Shown here: piece by piece, positions 7,680-16,452 of the stretch | How the letters are laid out: every line of letters begins with the position of its first letter | How positions within the stretch are numbered: the stretch's first letter is position 1 | DNA from: Bacteroidales bacterium | GTDB lineage: Bacteria; Bacteroidota; Bacteroidia; Bacteroidales; F082 | Length of the DNA: 33,014 bases | NCBI GenBank assembly: GCA_016281295.1 | Contig: JAEEII010000038.1 | Location: 1 to 33,014, forward strand | Direction: 5' to 3' | Translations under genes and position numbers: made by a program | The notes under the pieces: model-generated | The model's input: only the letters and a program-made list of their open reading frames with translations | Told to the model about the DNA's origin: nothing | Database searches by the model: none

Positions 7680-10463
7680 TTATTTCATCAAGACCACTTT
7701 TAGGAGGCTATTTCCATGAGCGGTGATCACTTTAACCACATACACGCCAGTGTTAAGGCCAGCGAGATCCAGGCTTAGCGTCGATCCAGAAGCCTGACGG
7801 CTTAAAATCCGCTGTCCTGTAAGGTTATAGACCACCACCTCGTTCAAGGATTCCGCTTCCACATTGAAGATACCCTTGGAGGGGTTCGGATAAATCGAAA
7901 CGCCTTCCGGCTGAGTCTCATGGACACCCGTACGATCAAAAACCACCTTATTGGAAGGGCTTGACTCGACACCGTTGACCCAGCCTGTCACTTGATAAAC
8001 CCGGCGGTCTTCCTCCGCGGAAAGATTGTCGGCATAGGACAACTCGGTAAGGCCATCGGCCACGAGTTCGCCATTACGATAAAGGCTATAAGACTCAGCA
8101 CGCCAGGCGGGATCCCACGAGAGCAGCAAAACACTGTCTTGTTTCTCCATGGTCAGACCCGAAGGAAGGTGGGTGAAGTTCAGCTCCACATACCGCAGTT
8201 CAGGATTGCGTAAGGAACGTGCTGGGGTTGACTCCAGATGGCCATGGTCATACATTGCCACAAGCTTGTAATCATATCGTTGCCCGTATTCAGGTGTTCC
8301 CATGACTTTGTAGCTGGTATAAGAGGCACCCAATGATTTCACGAGACGGTATTCTCCGCCAACCACTTTGCTATAGATGCGGTAGCCCACGAAATCCTCC
8401 GTGTTTTCGGGGGCAGACCATGTAATGTCAATCTTGCCGTCATCAGTCACGGTGCAGTCGAAATCACGCGGTGTCATGCCTTCCATCTCCGTCACGGCGC
8501 ACACGGTATTGGATGGATAGGTCTCTCCTTCCTTGCAGAAAGCCGTGACATAATAGCTATGAAGCGCTGAAGCCGCTCCTGCGTCGGTGAATCCCGTGGT
8601 GTCAGCCACCATGGTATAAAGGATGCCATCGCGGTAGATATTATAGCCATAGCCCGGATCCGCCAGACCCACCCAGCTCAGGTTAACATCCTCGCCATCC
8701 ACCTGAGCCTTCAAGGCCGAAGGCTGTTCGTCACGGCCTTTACCACCGCAGGTGTTGACGGTCTCAAAGAAGATTCCCTTGGGCATCAAGGTGGAGGGTC
8801 CTTCGTAAGCGAACACACGTTGGCCTTCGACATCGAGAATCTCGAACCCGACCTGGATGCTATCGGCGGGAGCCTCCCATTGCAGGCTTATCCAGCCCTG
8901 AGGCAGTTCGACGGTTTGGGTGGTTTCCGAGCCCTCCGCTTTGAAGGAACCCACTTCTTTACCAGAGGCGTTGAGTAAAACCACTGCGCCATTACCCCAA
9001 TCCTGTCCGCCCCAGGTCTTGATGGTCCAGGGGCAAGTGGGGCCTAGGTTGATGTCGTTGGCATAAGCACGGCGGCCACCCCGTCCATGATACACAGCAT
9101 AAACGGTATAATCCACTTTCACTGGAAGTCCGGCGGGATCGACACAGGTGACTGCCTCGCCAGGCACAGGATGGTCGAACGAAAGCACCTCTTTCCCGTC
9201 GCGGGTCACCACGATGCGGTCGATAGAGTCAACAGGATGGCCATCAAAGGTGGCCGTGGGGTTGACCCAGGAAAGCGTGACGGAGAAAGCATCGTCCCCA
9301 TTGGGGATCGCCTTGAAGAAAGCAGGGGCTTTCATGGTGTTTTCAATCACCTCCGAAGGAACGAAGTTGGTAATGACTGCCTGGCCACTATTGAAAGCAT
9401 AGCCCGAGACATTCAAGGCATCAATCACAAAAAAGCCATTTCCCGAGCCGCTCCAGCCCCAGTTGAAATGGAACATGTCGTTCTCGTCATAACCGTCACA
9501 GACAAAGGCATGTCCGCCTTGTCCATCCACATCCGACCCCGAATAATAGCAAGGCCATCCCATGTCGAACTGGTCTTTCATGAGTGCTTGAAACGCCTCC
9601 AAAGAATAGTCATTACGGTTATGGACTCGGCAACGGTTCGAGTAGCCGAAATAGCTCATCACCGCCTCCGGCACATCCTCCGAGAAAGCGCCGCTACCAT
9701 CAGGGGAATAGTCCATATCGACAGCAATGCCGCAATGGTACATAAATTCCGCTACAGCATGGATTTCTTCAGCGGGTGACATGAGGTTGATGGTCAAAGG
9801 CATGAGATCGAAGTGATAGGTCGTCGCCCCAAAGTCAGCCGACAGATCCCCGTATTGATAATGATGATAGGTATGGTTGCCCTGTCCTTGGGTAGGATAT
9901 TGCCAATAATACATTACTTGCGACATAGCCGTAGCAACGCATCCTGCGTATGAACGTCCGCCGTTTCCAGAAGGACACAAAATGTTATAAGGGTCGTTTT
10001 GGTCCCATTTGGTCTGGCAGAGATAGAAGGAAGATTTGTTTCCGTTGCGAGCAGGCATCACGCCTTGGTGAAGGAGCATGTCCCATTCCCTCGCCACCTC
10101 GGCACTTTGTTGGACCGAGGAGCGAAGTGCCACTTGACGCCCCTTGCTGAGGTCGTCGAGGTAATACACCATCTCGGGAGAAGGGTTTTCGACAGGGTAC
10201 ACGCCCTCATGAGAATAGCCGACGACGGGTCTGAACACGTCGTTGTTGGAGATGATGACAAAGCCCTCGTTCCCGATGTTGAACACATAATAGGATTCTG
10301 TAGCCACCACAAGTCGAGCCCCGTCAGTTTTGGTCGTAAAAGTCTGTGTTGACTTCGCAAAGTTTTCAGCAGCTTTCTGCGCCTTCGACAGCTCTACAGG
10401 GCTTGCAATGCCTGTGGCGACACCCAGCGCAAGGATGAGTAAGGTGAGTAAATTTCTCTTCAT
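7680..10463 (-). CDS. T9SS-secreted C10 (streptopain-type) cysteine protease
   Basis: This is a 927-aa multidomain secreted protease. After the signal peptide (MKRNLLTLLILALGVATG) comes a Spi-type inhibitory prodomain (about 20-125: AENFAKS, ESYYVFNIGNEGFVIISND-like, PVVGYSHEG). The C10 catalytic domain follows, with Cys175 in YAGCVATAMSQVMYYWQYP, His328 in GQGGHAFVCDGYD and the FHFNWGWSGSGNGFF block that follows the His in SpeB. After it are fibronectin-type/cleaved-adhesin-like modules (about 390-830), and a T9SS sorting domain beginning at SIYPNPSKGIFNVEA. The start is placed at the Met in front of the signal peptide; an upstream ATG at 10487 would add eight residues and weaken the signal. 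It is the first gene of the minus-strand peptidase group. C10 proteases of this type degrade host or dietary proteins. Confidence 0.92.
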   Translation of the reverse strand: MKRNLLTLLILALGVATGIASPVELSKAQKAAENFAKSTQTFTTKTDGARLVVATESYYVFNIGNEGFVIISNNDVFRPVVGYSHEGVYPVENPSPEMVYYLDDLSKGRQVALRSSVQQSAEVAREWDMLLHQGVMPARNGNKSSFYLCQTKWDQNDPYNILCPSGNGGRSYAGCVATAMSQVMYYWQYPTQGQGNHTYHHYQYGDLSADFGATTYHFDLMPLTINLMSPAEEIHAVAEFMYHCGIAVDMDYSPDGSGAFSEDVPEAVMSYFGYSNRCRVHNRNDYSLEAFQALMKDQFDMGWPCYYSGSDVDGQGGHAFVCDGYDENDMFHFNWGWSGSGNGFFVIDALNVSGYAFNSGQAVITNFVPSEVIENTMKAPAFFKAIPNGDDAFSVTLSWVNPTATFDGHPVDSIDRIVVTRDGKEVLSFDHPVPGEAVTCVDPAGLPVKVDYTVYAVYHGRGGRRAYANDINLGPTCPWTIKTWGGQDWGNGAVVLLNASGKEVGSFKAEGSETTQTVELPQGWISLQWEAPADSIQVGFEILDVEGQRVFAYEGPSTLMPKGIFFETVNTCGGKGRDEQPSALKAQVDGEDVNLSWVGLADPGYGYNIYRDGILYTMVADTTGFTDAGAASALHSYYVTAFCKEGETYPSNTVCAVTEMEGMTPRDFDCTVTDDGKIDITWSAPENTEDFVGYRIYSKVVGGEYRLVKSLGASYTSYKVMGTPEYGQRYDYKLVAMYDHGHLESTPARSLRNPELRYVELNFTHLPSGLTMEKQDSVLLLSWDPAWRAESYSLYRNGELVADGLTELSYADNLSAEEDRRVYQVTGWVNGVESSPSNKVVFDRTGVHETQPEGVSIYPNPSKGIFNVEAESLNEVVVYNLTGQRILSRQASGSTLSLDLAGLNTGVYVVKVITAHGNSLLKVVLMK

Positions 10464-10501
10464 ATACGATGATACTTGATGACACATATTAAATAAAGTG
10501 T

Positions 10502-10509
10502 CAAAAGTA
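10502..10509 (-). promoter_or_regulatory. Bacteroidetes -7 element (TACTTTTG) for the C10 protease gene
   Basis: The minus strand reads TACTTTTG, matching TAnnTTTG, about 40 bp before the protease start. No good TTTG was found at the -33 spacing. It is the only such element I found serving the eight minus-strand genes down to 229. Confidence 0.5.
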
Positions 10510-10612
10510 GCAAAAAAAACGAAATGCTATCTTGTTTTTTTAAAAAAACAAAACAAAGAAAAACAATAGGGAAAAATTAAAAAAGAAATAGTAAATATAC
10601 TTACTATTTTGT

Positions 10613-10620
10613 TATCTTTG
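10613..10620 (+). promoter_or_regulatory. -7 element (TATCTTTG) for the cysteate synthase-like gene
   Basis: TATCTTTG matches the Bacteroidetes sigma-A -7 consensus and ends 19 bp before the ATG at 10640. No clear -33 TTTG is present. The 176-bp region between the divergent genes is very A/T-rich and otherwise featureless. Confidence 0.6.
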
Positions 10621-10639
10621 CAGCCCAAAACAGGAACAG

Positions 10640-11923
10640 ATGAAAAACTACAAGTTGATGAACGTGGCCGACGGCCGCATTTTTGATGACCAGGGATGGG
10701 CTTTGGATGACCCACAAGGGGAAAAGCCAAGTCTGGTAAGAGCGATTTATGAACAGAAGCAACTTCGTGTGGGTGATGACCGTCTGGGGCTTTACAAGTT
10801 TGCCGACTGGATGCCCATACAAAGGACATTGGAAGGTCCCTCCTGCCCTGTCACCTTCAAGAGCGAGAAGCTTGCGAAACGATTGAGGTTGAACAACTTA
10901 TACATCACTTTCAGTGGTTGGTGGCCTGACAAAGGCGCTCGGATGACCACTTGTTCCTTCAAGGAGACTGAGGCATATTCGGTGTGTGCACGACTGGGTG
11001 AGAAGCAGAAAGGTCAGGTTTTGGTGGTAGCTTCTGCGGGGAATACCGCAAGGGCATTCGCCAAGGTCTGTTCCGACAACGGCATCAAGTTGTTGCTTTG
11101 TGTGCCGCAGGACAACATCAAAGCGTTATGGTTCGACAAGCCGTTGAATCCCTGTGTGAAGTTAATCACCACGGCTTCTGGCAGTGATTATTTCGATGCC
11201 ATCCAGCTGTCGAACTACGTATGTGAGATGCCAGGATTCCTCGCCGAGGGTGGTGCCAAGAACATCGCGCGGCGCGACGGCATGAGCACCACCATGATGT
11301 CGGCTGTGACGTTCATCGGACAGATTCCCGACTTTTACTTTCAGGCAGTAGGCAGTGGCACGGGAGCCATCGCCGCTTGGGAGGCCAACCTCAGGTTTTT
11401 GGAGGACGGCAGGTTTGGTGACAAGAAGGCCAAGTTATATGTCTCCCAGAACAAGCCTTTCGTCCCGATGTACGATGCCTGGAAGCAAGACTCACGCGCC
11501 TTGTTGCCCTACGATCCCGACCAGGCGCGTCGCGATGCCGCTGAGATTTGTGCCCCTGTGCTCTCCAACCGCAAGCCACCTTACGGATTGGCAGGAGGAC
11601 TCTATGACGCCCTTAAAGACACACAGGGCGACATCTTCGCTGTCAGCAACGAAGAAGCCAACATCGCCAAGAGTCTTTTCGAGGAAACCGAAGGCATCGA
11701 CATCTACCATGCAGCCGCCGTTGCCGTCGCATCACTTGTCCAAGCACTACATATTAATAAGGTGCAATCCGATGACATCATCATGCTCAACATCACCGGA
11801 GGAGGCGAGAAACACTTTATGGAGACCCATCAGATCTACCATCTCGAACCCAGTCATATCTTCCCTATTGGCTTTACCCAGATGGAAGTTGCCAAGGTCG
11901 TCGGAGGGTTGATGGAAAAATAA
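10640..11923 (+). CDS. Cysteate synthase-like PLP enzyme (threonine synthase fold)
   Basis: This 427-aa cytoplasmic PLP-dependent enzyme is of fold type II. The PLP lysine is probably Lys108 in TCSFKETEAY, replacing the SFKDRG of threonine synthases. ASAGNTARAF (131-140) is the phosphate/substrate loop, and NITGGGEKHF lies near the C-terminus. The FSGWWPDKGARMTTCSFKE block is what I associate with cysteate synthase (threonine synthase paralogue making L-cysteate from phosphoserine and sulfite, known in Methanosarcina coenzyme M synthesis). Methanogen cofactor synthesis is unlikely here. In Bacteroidetes, cysteate feeds capnine/sulfonolipid synthesis, which fits better. The gene stands alone between its promoter and the rplU promoter. 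A divergent threonine synthase cannot be excluded. Confidence 0.75.
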   Translation: MKNYKLMNVADGRIFDDQGWALDDPQGEKPSLVRAIYEQKQLRVGDDRLGLYKFADWMPIQRTLEGPSCPVTFKSEKLAKRLRLNNLYITFSGWWPDKGARMTTCSFKETEAYSVCARLGEKQKGQVLVVASAGNTARAFAKVCSDNGIKLLLCVPQDNIKALWFDKPLNPCVKLITTASGSDYFDAIQLSNYVCEMPGFLAEGGAKNIARRDGMSTTMMSAVTFIGQIPDFYFQAVGSGTGAIAAWEANLRFLEDGRFGDKKAKLYVSQNKPFVPMYDAWKQDSRALLPYDPDQARRDAAEICAPVLSNRKPPYGLAGGLYDALKDTQGDIFAVSNEEANIAKSLFEETEGIDIYHAAAVAVASLVQALHINKVQSDDIIMLNITGGGEKHFMETHQIYHLEPSHIFPIGFTQMEVAKVVGGLMEK

Positions 11924-11968
11924 TTAAAGAAAAAAACAAGGAAATTGTTGTACAATCAAAAAAATGTG

Positions 11969-11976
11969 TAATTTTG
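11969..11976 (+). promoter_or_regulatory. -7 element (TAATTTTG) for rplU-rpmA
   Basis: TAATTTTG lies 20 bp before the rplU start at 11997. An imperfect -33 (TTGTTG, 11945-11950) sits at an 18-bp spacing. Confidence 0.6.
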
Positions 11977-11996
11977 CAGTCCGAAAATTTAGAGAC

Positions 11997-12308
11997 ATGT
12001 ACGCAATTGTAGAAATAGCAGGACAGCAGTTCAAAGTGACGAACGGTCAAGAGATTTTTGTCAACAGACTGCAAGGAGAAGAAGGAAGCAAGGTTTCTTT
12101 CGACAAAGTATTGTTAATCGATAACGATGGTGCAACGATGGTAGGAACTCCTACGGTTGCCGGTGCCAACGTCGAGGCGACGATTAAGGAGCACTGCAAA
12201 GGCAAAAAGGTCATCGTTTTCAAGAAAAAGAGAAGAAAAGGTTATCAGACCTCTAACGGCCACCGCCAATATCTGAGCAAGGTCGTCATTGACAACATCA
12301 TTAAGTAA
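11997..12308 (+). CDS. rplU: 50S ribosomal protein L21
   Basis: This 103-aa protein begins [18 protein letters not shown], the L21 signature. It continues through [11 protein letters not shown] and [13 protein letters not shown] to the [11 protein letters not shown] end. The start is placed at 11997; an in-frame ATG at 11964 would add eleven residues and lies upstream of the -7 promoter element, so it cannot be used from that promoter. L21 binds 23S rRNA in the large subunit. rpmA follows after 23 bp, the conserved rplU-rpmA order. Confidence 0.98.
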   Translation: MYAIVEIAGQQFKVTNGQEIFVNRLQGEEGSKVSFDKVLLIDNDGATMVGTPTVAGANVEATIKEHCKGKKVIVFKKKRRKGYQTSNGHRQYLSKVVIDNIIK

Positions 12309-12331
12309 TAATCCGAAAAACAGAATAAGAT

Positions 12332-12604
12332 ATGGCACACAAGAAAGGCGTCGGTAGTTCCGAGAACGGTCGTGAGTCAGCAAGTAAGCGACTCGGAGTT
12401 AAGATTTTCGGTGGACAAGCAGCCATTGCTGGCAACATCATCGTGCGTCAGCGCGGCACCAAGCACAACCCTGGTAAGAATGTCGGTATGGGCAAAGACC
12501 ACACCCTCTATGCCAAATGTGACGGCATCGTGGAGTTCGTGAAGAAAAAAGACAACAAGTCTTTCGTCTCTGTCAAACCAGTGGAAGGCACAATCGCCGA
12601 ATAA
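12332..12604 (+). CDS. rpmA: 50S ribosomal protein L27
   Basis: This 90-aa protein has the universal L27 start [16 protein letters not shown] and the [26 protein letters not shown] and [11 protein letters not shown] motifs. The N-terminal tail reaches the peptidyl transferase centre. There is no Firmicutes-type cleavable N-terminal extension. It is co-transcribed with rplU and followed 23 bp downstream by a strong terminator. Confidence 0.98.
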   Translation: MAHKKGVGSSENGRESASKRLGVKIFGGQAAIAGNIIVRQRGTKHNPGKNVGMGKDHTLYAKCDGIVEFVKKKDNKSFVSVKPVEGTIAE

Positions 12605-12627
12605 TTTTTTCATAACATACATTTTTT

Positions 12628-12660
12628 ACCGGCTACCACGTTTGATAGCCGGTTTTTTTC
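12628..12660 (+). terminator. Rho-independent terminator after rpmA
   Basis: ACCGGCTA (12628-12635) pairs with TAGCCGGT (12646-12653) around a 10-nt loop and is followed by a T-run. It separates rplU-rpmA from serS. Confidence 0.9.
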
Positions 12661-12693
12661 GTTTATAAAACCGAAATAATCAAAACAACTTCT

Positions 12694-12701
12694 TATTTTT
12701 G
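12694..12701 (+). promoter_or_regulatory. -7 element (TATTTTTG) for serS
   Basis: TATTTTTG lies 26 bp before the serS ATG at 12728 and after the rpmA terminator, so serS should start a new transcript that may run through rsmA. Confidence 0.6.
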
Positions 12702-12727
12702 CGAAAAATTTCAAACAGCGTCAAGCT

Positions 12728-13999
12728 ATGTTAGTATTATCCTACATCCGTGATCACAAAGAAGAAGTGATCGAACGTCTGTCCATCAAGAACTTCACCA
12801 ACGTCGCGCTCATCGACGAGATTCTGAAGTTGGACGACGACCGTCGCAACACCCAGCGTCAATGCGACGACACCTTAGCAGCCCTGAACAACAACGCCCG
12901 TCTCATCGGCGACCTCTATAAACAAGGCAAGGCTGCGGAGGCCAATGAAATGAAAGCTAAGAACAACGAGTTGAAAGAACTTGCCAAGAACCTTGCGGAC
13001 CATCTCGAGGAAGTCAAGCAGGAGATTCAGAAGAAACTCGTAGAAATACCCAACACGCCACGCATCGACGTCCCGCGCGGCACCAGTGCAGCCGACAACG
13101 TCAACGTGCATCAGGAAGGCGAGATGCCCCAGCTTTACGAAGGTGCCAAGCCCCATTGGGAATTACTCAACGACTATGGACTGGCTGACTTCGACCTCGG
13201 CAACAAGGTCACGGGTGCTGGCTTCCCCTTCTACAAAGGCAAAGGCGCCAAGTTGCAGCGCGCGCTGATCAACTTCTTCCTGGACGAAGCCTCTGCCGCC
13301 GGTTACAACGAGACCCAGCCCCCTGTCGTGGTGAATGAGGCCTCCGCCTACGCCACCGGACAGCTGCCCGACAAGGAAGCGCAGATGTACGCCGTGCCGC
13401 TCGACGGCTTCTACCTCATCCCCACCGCCGAAGTGCCGCTGACCAACATGTTCCGCGACACCATCGTCAAGGAAGAGCAGCTGCCCATCAAAACTGTGGG
13501 CTACTCCAACTGTTTCCGTCGCGAGGCCGGCTCCTACGGCAAGAATGTCCGTGGACTGAACCGACTCCATCAGTTCGACAAGGTGGAGATCGTGGAGATC
13601 GCCAACCCTGTGGGCTCTTACGACCGTCTCGAGGCGATGAAGAACCATGTGGCTGGCCTGCTCCGCAAGCTGGAACTTCCATTCCGCATCCTTCATCTCT
13701 GCGGTGGTGACATGAGCTTCACCTCCGCCACCACCTACGACTTCGAGGTGTGGTCCGCTGCCCAGCAGCTCTGGCTCGAGGTGAGCTCTGTGTCCAACTT
13801 CGAGACCTTCCAAGCCAACCGCTTGAAACTACGCTTCAAGGACAAAAACGGCAACATTCAGCTAGTACACACCCTCAACGGCAGTGCCCTGGCCTTGCCC
13901 CGCATCGTCGCCGCTCTCCTCGAAGACCATCAAACCCCGGAAGGCATCCGCATCCCGAAAGCCCTCCAAAAATACACCGGCTTTGAGATCATTTCGTAA
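12728..13999 (+). CDS. serS: Seryl-tRNA synthetase
   Basis: This 423-aa class II synthetase charges tRNA-Ser. The N-terminal coiled-coil arm spans about residues 30-105 (DDTLAALNNNARLIGDLYKQGK through HLEEVKQEIQKKL). Class II motifs follow: motif 1 around GKGAKLQRALINFFLDEA, the TAEVPLTNMFRD block, motif 2 in FRREAGSYGKNVRGLNRLHQ, and motif 3 in NGSALALPRIVAALLEDHQ with PEGIRIPKAL at the end. The length is normal. The downstream lipoprotein gene probably begins inside the last codons of serS. Confidence 0.97.
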   Translation: MLVLSYIRDHKEEVIERLSIKNFTNVALIDEILKLDDDRRNTQRQCDDTLAALNNNARLIGDLYKQGKAAEANEMKAKNNELKELAKNLADHLEEVKQEIQKKLVEIPNTPRIDVPRGTSAADNVNVHQEGEMPQLYEGAKPHWELLNDYGLADFDLGNKVTGAGFPFYKGKGAKLQRALINFFLDEASAAGYNETQPPVVVNEASAYATGQLPDKEAQMYAVPLDGFYLIPTAEVPLTNMFRDTIVKEEQLPIKTVGYSNCFRREAGSYGKNVRGLNRLHQFDKVEIVEIANPVGSYDRLEAMKNHVAGLLRKLELPFRILHLCGGDMSFTSATTYDFEVWSAAQQLWLEVSSVSNFETFQANRLKLRFKDKNGNIQLVHTLNGSALALPRIVAALLEDHQTPEGIRIPKALQKYTGFEIIS

Positions 14000-14555
14000 C
14001 TTATTTCTATATGCTGCCCTGTTCTTGCTTCTCGCAGGCTCCGCCTGCGGAAGCAAGAACAAAAGCAACACCGGAGACACCTCAGAAAACAAGCGTGTTA
14101 CCGAAACCACCCCGCGCTGCACCTCCATCCCACAGCTTCGGCAACAACTCACACTCGACAGCATCGCCCTCCAAGAGATCAAGGACCGCTATCAAGACGC
14201 ACTACAGAAGGATTTTCTCTGGTGTGACTCCATGTTGGCTTTTGACAACAAGGAAGACGTCCAAAGCCATTTCGAGATTCTCAACCTGGCACAGGCCTAC
14301 CTGGGCCAATTCAACGAGATGCTTCCCGTCATGAACCACGACCTGGCCTTCCTCAACATCCAACTAACCCACCTGCAAAACGACATCGACACCCATTATA
14401 TCAACGACTCCCTCGCACAAGTTTACCTCAACGACGAAATCGCCGTCGCCGACACCCTACACCACCGAATCCTCTACTTCGAGGAACGACTCTCACAACA
14501 AGACCAAGCACTTCAGTCACTCAAGGAAACCTTACGTAAAGAAACCCTAAAATGA
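13983..14555 (+). CDS. Small lipoprotein of unknown function, probable TTG start
   Basis: The protein is about 190 aa and unrecognised. No ATG lies near the signal peptide. The only sensible start is TTG at 13983, inside the serS 3' end (17-bp overlap), giving MRSFRNLFLYAALFLLLAG with a lipidation Cys at about 22 (GSAC). A start at 13884 would put 33 unrelated residues, read from serS in another frame, in front of the signal. After the Cys the sequence is GSKNKSN, without the K-D/E-D/E surface-export signal, so it probably faces the periplasm. The rest is helical and rich in Gln, Asp and Leu, ending in a likely coiled coil (YFEERLSQQDQALQSLKETL). Its stop overlaps the next start (ATGA). Confidence 0.7.
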   Translation: MRSFRNLFLYAALFLLLAGSACGSKNKSNTGDTSENKRVTETTPRCTSIPQLRQQLTLDSIALQEIKDRYQDALQKDFLWCDSMLAFDNKEDVQSHFEILNLAQAYLGQFNEMLPVMNHDLAFLNIQLTHLQNDIDTHYINDSLAQVYLNDEIAVADTLHHRILYFEERLSQQDQALQSLKETLRKETLK

Positions 14556-16396
14556 GGAGAACCATCGCCTTTCTCTGCCTGCTTGCCATGCTGTCAGCAG
14601 TCCCGTCATTCGCACAAATCCAGACGGGAAAGTCATCCAAAAAAACACAACAGCAAAACCCACAACGCGACATCAACGAACAGCTGGCCAGCCAGTTCTT
14701 CCAAAACCAAGAATACGAGAAAGCCAAAGACCTCTATCATGAGCTGTACAAAAAGAAAGGACTCTCACAACACTTCTCGCAATATACCGAGTGTCTTCTT
14801 CGACTTGGGGACTATGAAACCGCGGAAAAAGAACTGAAAAAATACATCCGCGACAACGCCACCCAATGGAAACCTAAAATCGACCTGCTCTATGTCTATT
14901 CCAACAATGGACAACAAGACAAAGCCGACAACCTGCTCAAAGAAATCCTCAAAGGCCTACCCAACAACAAAAACAGCATCAGCAACATCAACAACATGAT
15001 GCGAAGCAGGATGCTCTACAACGCCGCCCTCGCCGTCCTCGAAAAAGGCGCGAACAACAACACGGATAACTATCCTTTCTACATGGAGAAAGCCAGCGTG
15101 TATCACTCCATGAACAATTACCAACAAGCGTTCGAGTATTATTTCCTTGACCTCGAAGCCCGACCCGAACAATACAACGCTATCAAAAACCGTTTCCAGT
15201 CCCTGCTGCTCTACGATGTAAACAAAAGCATCGCCGATGAGATGCGCATCGCCCTCCTGAAAAAAACACAAGAGAAACCCGACAACATGGAACTGGCAAA
15301 GCTCATGATATGGTTCTCTCTTCAAGAAGAGGACTACGACATCGCCCTAGCCCAGTGCAAGAGTATCGACCGACGCTATAACGACCAAGATGGCCAAATC
15401 ATCGACCTGGCCAACATCTGCCTCCACAACCACCAGTATGACCTTGCCAAAGAAGCTTTCGACTACGTCGTCAACAAAGGGAAAATCAACCCCTTCTATG
15501 GTGAGGCCATCGTGGGTTCCATCAAAACGGAAAGCCAACAATGCAGCGAGAAACCCGACACCGACACGAGAACCTACGAGAGACTGAGTAAAAAAATCGA
15601 GAATGCCTACCATGACATCGGCAGCAAAGACTATCCCAACCTGGTGGAAATCCAAGCCGACCTCATGGCCTACCACCTCGGACAGTCGACCCAAGCCATC
15701 AGCCTGCTCCAGCAAACCATTGAACAAACCAACGACAAAGGCCAACAATGCCTGCTGAAACTCAAATTAGCCGACATCTATCTCTACAGCGATGAGATTT
15801 GGGAAGCCACCTTGCTCTACAGCCAGGTGGACAAAAGCATGAAAGAAGAGCCTCTGGGACACGAAGCACGCTTCCGTAACGCCCAACTGCGCTACTTCAT
15901 CGGGGAATTTGCCTGGGCGGAAACCCAACTCATGGTGCTGAAAGCAGCGACTTCCAAACTCATTGCCAATGATGCCATGACACTCTCCCTCATCATTGGC
16001 GACAACTTGGAATACGACACCACAGGCACCGAGCTCGGAAGACTGGCACGCGCCGATTTCAAAATCTATCAACACAAGGAAGAACAAGCCCTGACCATCC
16101 TCGACTCCATCCGCGCCGATGGCAACGAAATCAGCAAGCCACACGCCATGTTCCGCATCGCGGAAATCAAAGAAAAACAACAAGAGCACCTCGAAGCAGA
16201 CAGCCTGTATCTGCAAATCGCGAACGAGTTCCCTGATAGCTATATGGCCGATGATGCACTAATGCGCGCCGCACTGATCGAACATCACCAACTGAAAAAT
16301 CGAGAAGCCGCGAAAGAACACTACGAGCAATTAATCGACCTATACCCAACCAGTTTATACACTGCGCAGGCTAAGAAGAATTATAGGAAGTTATGA
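14552..16396 (+). CDS. Exported tetratricopeptide-repeat protein
   Basis: This 614-aa protein has a signal peptide (MRRTIAFLCLLAMLSAVPSFAQ). The rest is helical TPR-like repeats: FFQNQEYEKAKDLYHELYKKKG, LLRLGDYETAEKELKKYI, SVYHSMNNYQQAFEYYFLDLE, NHQYDLAKEAFDYVVNKG, and at the C-terminus ADSLYLQIANEFPDSYMADDALMRAAL and AKEHYEQLIDLYPTSLYTAQAKK. Similar exported TPR proteins act as periplasmic scaffolds for envelope assembly. The ATG overlaps the stop of the lipoprotein gene by 4 bp, so the two are translationally coupled and may work together. The specific role is not known. Confidence 0.85.
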   Translation: MRRTIAFLCLLAMLSAVPSFAQIQTGKSSKKTQQQNPQRDINEQLASQFFQNQEYEKAKDLYHELYKKKGLSQHFSQYTECLLRLGDYETAEKELKKYIRDNATQWKPKIDLLYVYSNNGQQDKADNLLKEILKGLPNNKNSISNINNMMRSRMLYNAALAVLEKGANNNTDNYPFYMEKASVYHSMNNYQQAFEYYFLDLEARPEQYNAIKNRFQSLLLYDVNKSIADEMRIALLKKTQEKPDNMELAKLMIWFSLQEEDYDIALAQCKSIDRRYNDQDGQIIDLANICLHNHQYDLAKEAFDYVVNKGKINPFYGEAIVGSIKTESQQCSEKPDTDTRTYERLSKKIENAYHDIGSKDYPNLVEIQADLMAYHLGQSTQAISLLQQTIEQTNDKGQQCLLKLKLADIYLYSDEIWEATLLYSQVDKSMKEEPLGHEARFRNAQLRYFIGEFAWAETQLMVLKAATSKLIANDAMTLSLIIGDNLEYDTTGTELGRLARADFKIYQHKEEQALTILDSIRADGNEISKPHAMFRIAEIKEKQQEHLEADSLYLQIANEFPDSYMADDALMRAALIEHHQLKNREAAKEHYEQLIDLYPTSLYTAQAKKNYRKL

Positions 16397-16452
16397 AGGC
16401 AGAAGGCAGAAGACAAAAGACAGAAGACAGAAGACAGATGACGGATGTCAGA
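16397..16452 (+). repeat. Eight 7-bp tandem repeats (consensus AGACAGA) at the rsmA start
   Basis: The heptads read AGGCAGA (twice), AGACAAA, AGACAGA (three times), TGACGGA and TGTCAGA. The run begins directly after the stop codon of the TPR gene and covers both candidate starts of rsmA. Seven is not a multiple of three, so gain or loss of a unit shifts the frame from the upstream ATG. Confidence 0.9.

Noticed and set aside
10464..10639. Hidden small gene or RNA in the divergent gap
   Set aside because: The region is A/T-rich with homopolymer runs; only two -7 elements were found and no stable hairpin or coding pattern.
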